The notes under the pieces: generated by a model
What the model was told of the DNA's origin: nothing
The model's database searches: none
The model's input: the letters and a program-made list of their open reading frames with translations, nothing else
Part shown: positions 59,434 through 64,000 of the stretch, piece by piece
Layout: every line of letters starts with the position of its first letter
Position numbering within the stretch: the stretch's first letter is position 1
Position numbers and translations under genes: made by a program
Source: an uncultured Acetatifactor sp.
GTDB taxonomy: Bacteria > Bacillota > Clostridia > Lachnospirales > Lachnospiraceae
DNA: 64,000 nt
Assembly (NCBI RefSeq): GCF_910585425.1
Contig: NZ_CAJUCP010000004.1
Location: 1-64,000 of the forward strand
Direction of reading: 5' to 3'

Positions 59434-60081
59434 ATGGAAAACAGAGAAATAGAGGCAATCGTCCGTGCAGTCGTAGAAAAAGCGGCGGGACGGCAGAATC
59501 CGGAGAGCGCACCCGAAGCAGGGCATCCTCCGGCCGCCGGGCGGACAGGCAGGGCGGAGGCCTGTGGCCCGGAGGGGGACAATGCCCTGTGGGCCGCAGG
59601 TCCTGACCATGGGGCGGCGATGCCCTCCGGGGACGGAAAGCCGGTCCCGGCCAACGGCGGGCTGGTGCGCGTCTCCATGCCCCTTGCGAAGGCAGTGGAG
59701 CTGATCGGGAAAATCGAGGCCAGGGCGGCACAGTGGGGCATGCGCGTGGTGACGGCAGTCTCGGATGCCTCCGGAAGGCCCGTGGCCGTCCACTGCATGG
59801 ACGGCGCCTACATAGGCAGCTTCGACGTGGCGCTGAACAAGACCTACACAGCCATAGCCTTCCAGATGTCCACGGCGGAGCTGGGAGCCCTGAGCGGGCC
59901 GGGGAAGAGTCTGTACGGCATACAGTTCACAAATGATGGCAGAATCGTCATATTCGGCGGCGGCGAGGTGCTGAAGGAAAACGGCGTCATCGTAGGCGCC
60001 CTGGGCGTCAGCGGCGGCAGCGCCGAGCAGGACACTGCCCTGGCGGCCTACGGGAAAAGTATATTCGAGGATTTGAAATAA
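59434..60081 (+). CDS. GlcG/HbpS (PduO C-terminal-like) protein with N-terminal encapsulation helix
   Basis: This 215-residue protein starts with MENREIEAIVRAVVEKAAG, an amphipathic helix like other encapsulation peptides, followed by a long Pro/Gly/Ala linker. The C-terminal 130 residues match the haem-degrading/GlcG fold (LVRVSMPLAKAVELIGKIEA, VHCMDGAYIGSFDVALNKTY, ALGVSGGSAEQDTALAAYG). The C-terminal PduO domain binds cobalamin or haem in other loci; here the likely ligand and role are unknown. AGGAG lies before the ATG, 37 bp after the aldolase stop. Confidence 0.8.
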   Translation: MENREIEAIVRAVVEKAAGRQNPESAPEAGHPPAAGRTGRAEACGPEGDNALWAAGPDHGAAMPSGDGKPVPANGGLVRVSMPLAKAVELIGKIEARAAQWGMRVVTAVSDASGRPVAVHCMDGAYIGSFDVALNKTYTAIAFQMSTAELGALSGPGKSLYGIQFTNDGRIVIFGGGEVLKENGVIVGALGVSGGSAEQDTALAAYGKSIFEDLK

Positions 60082-60291
60082 AACAGCAACTGTCCGGATG
60101 ATGCCCAGAGGATTTACGGACGCATGCATTTGGCGGCCGGAAATTCTCTGCAGGGTTAGGCATCAGAGGGACAGGTGCGGTACTGGAACAGCAACTGTCC
60201 GGATGATGCCCAGAGGATTTACGGACGCATGCATTTGGCGGCCGGAAATTCTCTGCAGGGTTAGGCATCAGAGGGACAGGTGCGGTACTGG
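60082..60291 (+). repeat. Type A structured hairpin unit, two tandem 105-bp copies
   Basis: 60082-60186 and 60187-60291 are tandem copies, identical by eye. Each folds as a long stem: CTGTCC (60090-60095) with GGACAG (60169-60174), TGATGCC (60099-60105) with GGCATCA (60159-60165), CAGAGGATTT (60106-60115) with AAATTCTCTG (60141-60150, one G-U), around a 25-nt loop containing GGCGGCCGG. The unit starts AACAGCA and ends GCGGTACTGG, and the second copy runs directly into the AGGAGG of the aldehyde dehydrogenase. Confidence 0.85.
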
Positions 60292-60307
60292 AATAGGAGG
60301 TAATACA

Positions 60308-61696
60308 GTGCTTGTAAACGAGAATCTGGTACAGGATATCGTACAGGAAGTGGTGGCAAAGATGCAGATCGCGGAATCCGCAGGCGGAAAGCACGGCATC
60401 TTTACCGACATGAACGAAGCCATTACAGCCGCAAAAGCTTCGCAGAAACAAATCCGCAGGATGTCCCTGGATCAGAGAGAACAGATTATCAGCAATATCC
60501 GCAGAAAGACCCATGAGAATGCGGAAATCATTGCCCGGATGGGGGTCAACGAGACAGGAATGGGCAATGTGGGGCATAAGATATTAAAGCACAAGCTGGT
60601 GGCGGACAAGACCCCCGGCACCGAAGACCTGAAGACCACAGCCTGGTCCGGCGACAGAGGGCTGACCCTGATTGAGATGGGGCCCTTCGGGGTCATCGGC
60701 GCAATCACGCCCTGCACCAATCCCAGCGAGACCGTCATCTGCAATTCCATCGGCATGCTGGCGGCTGGCAACACGGTGGTGTTCAACCCCCACCCTCAGG
60801 CCGTGAAGACCACCATCTTCGCCATCAACATGATCAACGAAGCCTCCCTGGAAGCCGGAGGCCCTGACAATGTAGCCTGTACCGTGGAACAGCCCACTCT
60901 GGAGACCAGCAATATCATGATGAAGCACAAGGATATCCCTCTCATCGTAGCCACCGGCGGCCCGGGTGTGGTGACGGCAGTGCTGTCTTCCGGAAAGCGG
61001 GGCATAGGCGCAGGAGCCGGGAATCCCCCCGCAGTGGTGGACGAGACCGCGGATGTCAGAAAGGCCGCCGAGGATATCGTCAACGGCTGCACCTTTGACA
61101 ACAATCTCCCCTGCATCGCGGAGAAGGAGATCGTGGCCGTGGACACAATCGCGGATGAGCTGATGCACTACATGATTTCCGAGCAGGGCTGCTACCTGAT
61201 TTCCAGGGAGGAACAGGACAGGCTCACCGCCACAGTGCTCACCCCCAAGGGGCTGAACCGCAATTGTGTGGGTCGTGACGCGAAGACACTGTTGGGCATG
61301 ATCGGCGTCACCGTTCCCGACAATATCCGCTGCATCGTCTTCGAGGGCGAAAAGGAGCATCCTCTGATTGCGGAGGAGCTGATGATGCCGATTTTAGGCA
61401 TGGTCAGGGCAAAGGATATCGATGACGCCATCGAAAAGGCTGTGTGGCTGGAGCACGGCAACCGCCATTCCGCCCACATCCACTCCAAGAACATTGACAA
61501 TATCACAAAGTACGCAAGAGAGATCGACACGGCCATCCTGGTGAAGAACGCCCCTTCCTACGCGGCGCTGGGCTTCGGCGGCGAAGGGTACTGCACCTTC
61601 ACCATCGCCAGCCGCACCGGCGAGGGCCTGACCAGCACCAAGTCCTTCACCAAGAGCAGGCGCTGCGTCATGTCCGACAGCCTCTGCATCCGTTAA
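60308..61696 (+). CDS. CoA-acylating aldehyde dehydrogenase (PduP/EutE-like)
   Basis: This 462-residue enzyme starts with GTG at 60308, 7 nt after AGGAGG. Upstream frame that reads through the repeats is not coding. The N-terminal helix LVNENLVQDIVQEVVAKMQI is an encapsulation peptide. Catalytic Cys in TFDNNLPCIAEKEIV, NAD/CoA motifs TPCTNPSETVICN and GFGGEGYCTFTIASRTGEG-like C-terminus are visible. It converts propionaldehyde to propionyl-CoA in the microcompartment lumen. Immediately downstream of the type A hairpins and before the type B hairpins. Confidence 0.92.
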   Translation: MLVNENLVQDIVQEVVAKMQIAESAGGKHGIFTDMNEAITAAKASQKQIRRMSLDQREQIISNIRRKTHENAEIIARMGVNETGMGNVGHKILKHKLVADKTPGTEDLKTTAWSGDRGLTLIEMGPFGVIGAITPCTNPSETVICNSIGMLAAGNTVVFNPHPQAVKTTIFAINMINEASLEAGGPDNVACTVEQPTLETSNIMMKHKDIPLIVATGGPGVVTAVLSSGKRGIGAGAGNPPAVVDETADVRKAAEDIVNGCTFDNNLPCIAEKEIVAVDTIADELMHYMISEQGCYLISREEQDRLTATVLTPKGLNRNCVGRDAKTLLGMIGVTVPDNIRCIVFEGEKEHPLIAEELMMPILGMVRAKDIDDAIEKAVWLEHGNRHSAHIHSKNIDNITKYAREIDTAILVKNAPSYAALGFGGEGYCTFTIASRTGEGLTSTKSFTKSRRCVMSDSLCIR

Positions 61697-61697
61697 A

Positions 61698-61956
61698 AAC
61701 AGCATGTGCCAGGACAGTACCCAGAACGATTGCTGGCCGCATTAATGGACAGAAACCGTTCTGCCATGCTTGGTACTGTCTAGGCACAGATTGCTTGAAA
61801 TCGTTCTGCCATGCCTGGTACTGTCTAGGCACATGCGGAACTGGAATAGAACAGCATGTGCCAGGACAGTGCCCAGAACGATTGCTGGCCGCATTAATGG
61901 ACAGAAATCGTTCTGCCATGCCCGGTACTGTCTAGGCACATGCGGAACTGGAATAG
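61698..61956 (+). repeat. Type B structured hairpin unit, two copies with a duplicated 3' arm
   Basis: Copy 2 is 61850-61956: TGTGCC (61857-61862) with GGCACA (61935-61940), GACAGTGCC (61865-61873) with GGTACTGTC (61924-61932), AGAACGATT (61875-61883) with AATCGTTCT (61906-61914). Copy 1 (61698-61849) has the same 5' arm and two 3' arms 45 nt apart (61754-61788 and 61799-61833). Both copies begin AACAGCA and end GCGGAACTGGAATAG; the second tail is followed at once by AAAGGAG. Confidence 0.88.
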
Positions 61957-61968
61957 AAAGGAGAAAAA

Positions 61969-63180
61969 ATGGCAGATACAGCACAGATAGAAGAGATAGT
62001 GAAACAAGTGCTGGCAAGCATGTCCGGCGGTGTGGCAAGCGCAGCCGGCGGGACAGGAAGCCAGACAGGCGGCGCAATCCCTAAGACCGCCCATGTGGCC
62101 ATGCTGACGAGCCTGGAGCATTTCGACGTAAAGGAATTCCCCATGCCTGAGGTGGGTGACGACGACATCCTGGTAAAGGTAGAGGGCTGCGGCGTCTGCG
62201 GTACGGACGCCCATGAATTCAAGAGAGACCCCTTCAGCCTGATCCCTGTGGCGCTTGGCCACGAAGGCACCGGCGAAATCGTGAAGATGGGGAAAAACGT
62301 AAAGAAAGACAGCGCAGGCAAGGATTTGAAGCTGGGCGACAAGGTAGTCACCTGCATGATCTTCAAGGACAACCCGGACATCACCATGTTCGACCTGAAC
62401 AAGCAGAACGTGGGCGGTGCTGACGTGTACGGGCTTCTGCCTGACGACGATATCCACCTGAATGGCTGGTTTTCAGACTACATCCTGATCCGCAAGGGCT
62501 CCACCGTGTTCAACGTCAGCGACCTTGACCTGTATTCCAGAGTCCTCATTGAGCCCTGCGCGGTGCTGATCCACGCGGTGGAGCGGGCCAAGAGCACCGG
62601 AATCCTGCGGTTCAACAGCAGAGTGGTGGTACAGGGCTGCGGCCCCATCGGCCTGATCTGCATCGCCATCCTGCGCACCATGGGCATCAACAAGATTGTG
62701 GCCGTGGACGGGGAGCAGAAGCGCCTGGACTTCGCCAAAGAGCTGGGAGCCTCCGACTCCGTGAACTTCAAGGAACATAAAGGCATCGAGGCGCTGGCAG
62801 GAGCTGTGGCCGAGAAGTGCGACGGGCATCTGGCGGATTTTGCGTTCCAGTGCACCGGATCCCCCGCGGGACATTCCAACATCTATAAGTTCATCCGCAA
62901 CGGCGGCGGGCTTTGCGAGCTGGGATTCTTCATCAACGGCGGGGATGCCACGATCAACCCCCACTTCGACATCTGCTCCAAGGAGATTACTACCGTGGGC
63001 AGCTGGGTGTACACTCTACGGGACTACGCCACTACCTTCGACTTCCTAAAGAGCGCGAAGAAGCTGGGACTTCCCATGGATAAGCTGATTACCCATACCT
63101 ACCCGCTGGAGGAGATCAATGAGGCGCTGAAGACTAATCTGGCCATGACAGGGCTGAAGATTGCCATCATCAATCAGTAG
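61969..63180 (+). CDS. Zinc alcohol dehydrogenase (MDR) with N-terminal encapsulation helix
   Basis: This 403-residue MDR dehydrogenase has catalytic zinc ligands in GCGVCGTDAHEF and LGHEGTGE, plus a Rossmann motif VVQGCGPIGLICIAIL. The N-terminal 18 residues (MADTAQIEEIVKQVLASM) are an amphipathic encapsulation helix followed by a Gly/Ser/Ala linker. It would reduce propionaldehyde to propanol and recycle NADH inside the shell, replacing the iron-type PduQ found in other loci. AAAGGAG precedes the ATG. A fucose-type locus I recall in Clostridium phytofermentans has a similar gene. Confidence 0.9.
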   Translation: MADTAQIEEIVKQVLASMSGGVASAAGGTGSQTGGAIPKTAHVAMLTSLEHFDVKEFPMPEVGDDDILVKVEGCGVCGTDAHEFKRDPFSLIPVALGHEGTGEIVKMGKNVKKDSAGKDLKLGDKVVTCMIFKDNPDITMFDLNKQNVGGADVYGLLPDDDIHLNGWFSDYILIRKGSTVFNVSDLDLYSRVLIEPCAVLIHAVERAKSTGILRFNSRVVVQGCGPIGLICIAILRTMGINKIVAVDGEQKRLDFAKELGASDSVNFKEHKGIEALAGAVAEKCDGHLADFAFQCTGSPAGHSNIYKFIRNGGGLCELGFFINGGDATINPHFDICSKEITTVGSWVYTLRDYATTFDFLKSAKKLGLPMDKLITHTYPLEEINEALKTNLAMTGLKIAIINQ

Positions 63181-63290
63181 GGCCGGGATCCGGAGCCGAC
63201 AGGACAGAGACGAGATGGAGACGAAACCGATTGCCGGCAGGCTGAAAAGGAAAGCAGGCTGTGGGGCATGCGGGGAAGCGAGGAAAGTAA

Positions 63291-63641
63291 ATGGAAGAAA
63301 AGATTTCCATGGAAGACAGAGACTCCGCGGAAGAAGCGGTGGGATTGCTGGAGGTGTTCGGCCTTGTCTGCGCCTTCATGGCGGCTGACGCAGGCTGCAA
63401 GGCGGCGGATGTGAGGCTTGAGGTCTTTGACAAAAATAAACCTGCAAACGCGGACGCGCTGCCGGTGCCTCTGCTGGTGACGGTGAAGTTCCGGGGGAGC
63501 GTCGCTGCCGTGGAAGCTGCCATGGAGGCGGGCGAGGCGGTGGCCAAGTCCCTCACCGGGGTGGTGCAGCGCCACATCATTCCCAGGCCCACCGGGGACA
63601 CGGGAAAGATGCTGAAGATTAGCGCGTTCGACAAGAATTAA
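63291..63641 (+). CDS. BMC-domain shell protein with a loop insertion
   Basis: This 116-residue single BMC-domain protein has AVGLLEVFGLVCAFMAADAG, then DVRLEVFDKNKPANADALPV and LLVTVKFRGSVAAVEAAMEA. The second strand is followed by an insertion (NKPANADALPV) absent from typical BMC-H proteins, so it is slightly larger in one edge loop. It forms hexameric tiles of the shell. Start at 63291 with GAGGA nearby, or ATG at 63309. Lies 110 bp after the alcohol dehydrogenase. Confidence 0.85.
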   Translation: MEEKISMEDRDSAEEAVGLLEVFGLVCAFMAADAGCKAADVRLEVFDKNKPANADALPVPLLVTVKFRGSVAAVEAAMEAGEAVAKSLTGVVQRHIIPRPTGDTGKMLKISAFDKN

Positions 63642-63819
63642 GGGCTAACCGTTTCCGGCAAAGGCCGGGCGGCAGCGGCGAAGAGACCGCGGCTGGCATC
63701 TGCCCATCAAGCGCACTGCGAAATGGGTAAAACGGTAAAATATTGAAAAATAAACGGAATTTCGGACTTTCGGGCCGGAAAGAAGCCCGCGGATCCGGGT
63801 AGAATGAAAGGAGAGCATT

Positions 63820-64000
63820 ATGGCACAGGAAGCATTGGGAATGGTAGAAACGAGAGGTCTGACAGCGGCGATCGAGGCGGCCGACGCGATGACCAAGTCT
63901 GCGGAGGTATCTCTGGTAGGCACCGAGAAAATCGGTTCCGGCCTGGTGACCGTCATGGTGCGCGGCGACGTAGGCGCTGTGAAGGCATCCGTGGAGAGCG
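63820..64000 (+). CDS. BMC-H shell protein (runs off window)
   Basis: The visible 60 residues are [60 protein letters not shown], a canonical BMC-H hexamer unit ([20 protein letters not shown]). Strong AAAGGAG lies before the ATG. It should form the main facets of the shell. The gene is cut by the right edge of the window, and further shell genes are expected beyond. The 178 bp before it hold no gene, only GC-rich sequence with small dyads. Confidence 0.92.
   Translation, partial: MAQEALGMVETRGLTAAIEAADAMTKSAEVSLVGTEKIGSGLVTVMVRGDVGAVKASVES

Noticed and set aside
60098..60307. Extension of the aldehyde dehydrogenase frame through the 105-bp repeats
   Set aside because: The frame only stays open because 105 is divisible by 3; the GTG at 60308 has AGGAGG 7 nt upstream and begins with the encapsulation helix expected of the enzyme.

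Overview
The window reads as chromosome of a gut Clostridia, most likely a Lachnospiraceae member. The pointers are strong AGGAGG-type ribosome binding sites, TTGACA/TATAAT promoters, a T-box in front of a threonyl-tRNA synthetase gene, LplB/YtcP-type sugar importers, GH29 and sialidase-like glycan genes, and a glycyl-radical microcompartment locus. Most genes are GC-rich. A few stretches (about 1-950, 4924-7190 and 55540-55930) are clearly more AT-rich and hold gene debris or small accessory genes, so they look acquired.

Layout. 1-950: inverted repeats and a retropepsin-like gene. 984-4923: MarR regulator with a near-palindromic operator, TauE/SafE exporter, FtsH-type protease and an HdeD-like membrane protein. 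4924-7180: two flavoproteins divergent from an HxlR regulator, set among fragments of response-regulator and iron-alcohol-dehydrogenase genes. 7281-11048: HD-GYP protein and hybrid histidine kinase. 11235-12548: DUF4869-like gene and a broken P-loop gene. 12559-17425: AraC regulator divergent from a zinc dehydrogenase, aldo/keto reductase and GH29 alpha-L-fucosidase. 17504-27306: methyltransferases, a seven-gene LytTR/GHKL plus ABC-2 exporter system with a lipoprotein, a WYL regulator and a PNPOx-like protein. 27606-35919: sugar ABC importer, interrupted AraC regulator, FAD oxidoreductase, DapA/NanA-type lyase and sialidase-like protein, probably a sialoglycan or related acid-sugar locus. 36103-38758: small zinc-ribbon, GyrI-like and Fpg-like genes and an AraC-GyrI regulator. 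39002-41150: T-box and thrS. 41500-48030: two near-identical AAA-ATPase/PD-(D/E)XK genes, a P-loop kinase, a small HTH protein and a serine hydrolase with a 39-bp repeat tract.

48048-64000 is a glycyl-radical-enzyme microcompartment locus of the fucose/rhamnose type. It has a B12-independent propanediol/glycerol dehydratase, its radical SAM activase, a class II (fuculose/rhamnulose-phosphate) aldolase, a GlcG/PduO-C-like protein, CoA-acylating aldehyde dehydrogenase, zinc alcohol dehydrogenase and two BMC shell proteins; it runs off the right edge. Expected chemistry: deoxysugar phosphate to lactaldehyde, to 1,2-propanediol, to propionaldehyde, to propanol and propionyl-CoA, inside a shell. 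The GH29 enzyme upstream could supply fucose. Accessory genes separate the dehydratase from its activase and both from the shell operon.

The most unusual signals are: (i) large structured hairpin units, tandemly duplicated, in two spacers of the BMC operon, with two sequence types that share ends and fold plan but differ in helix sequence; (ii) a perfect 16-bp hairpin inserted in frame inside thrS; (iii) a 1.6-kb tandem duplication of an AAA-ATPase/nuclease-like gene in which divergence is concentrated in about 100 bp; (iv) a composite palindromic repeat that seems to have replaced the end of a methyltransferase gene.
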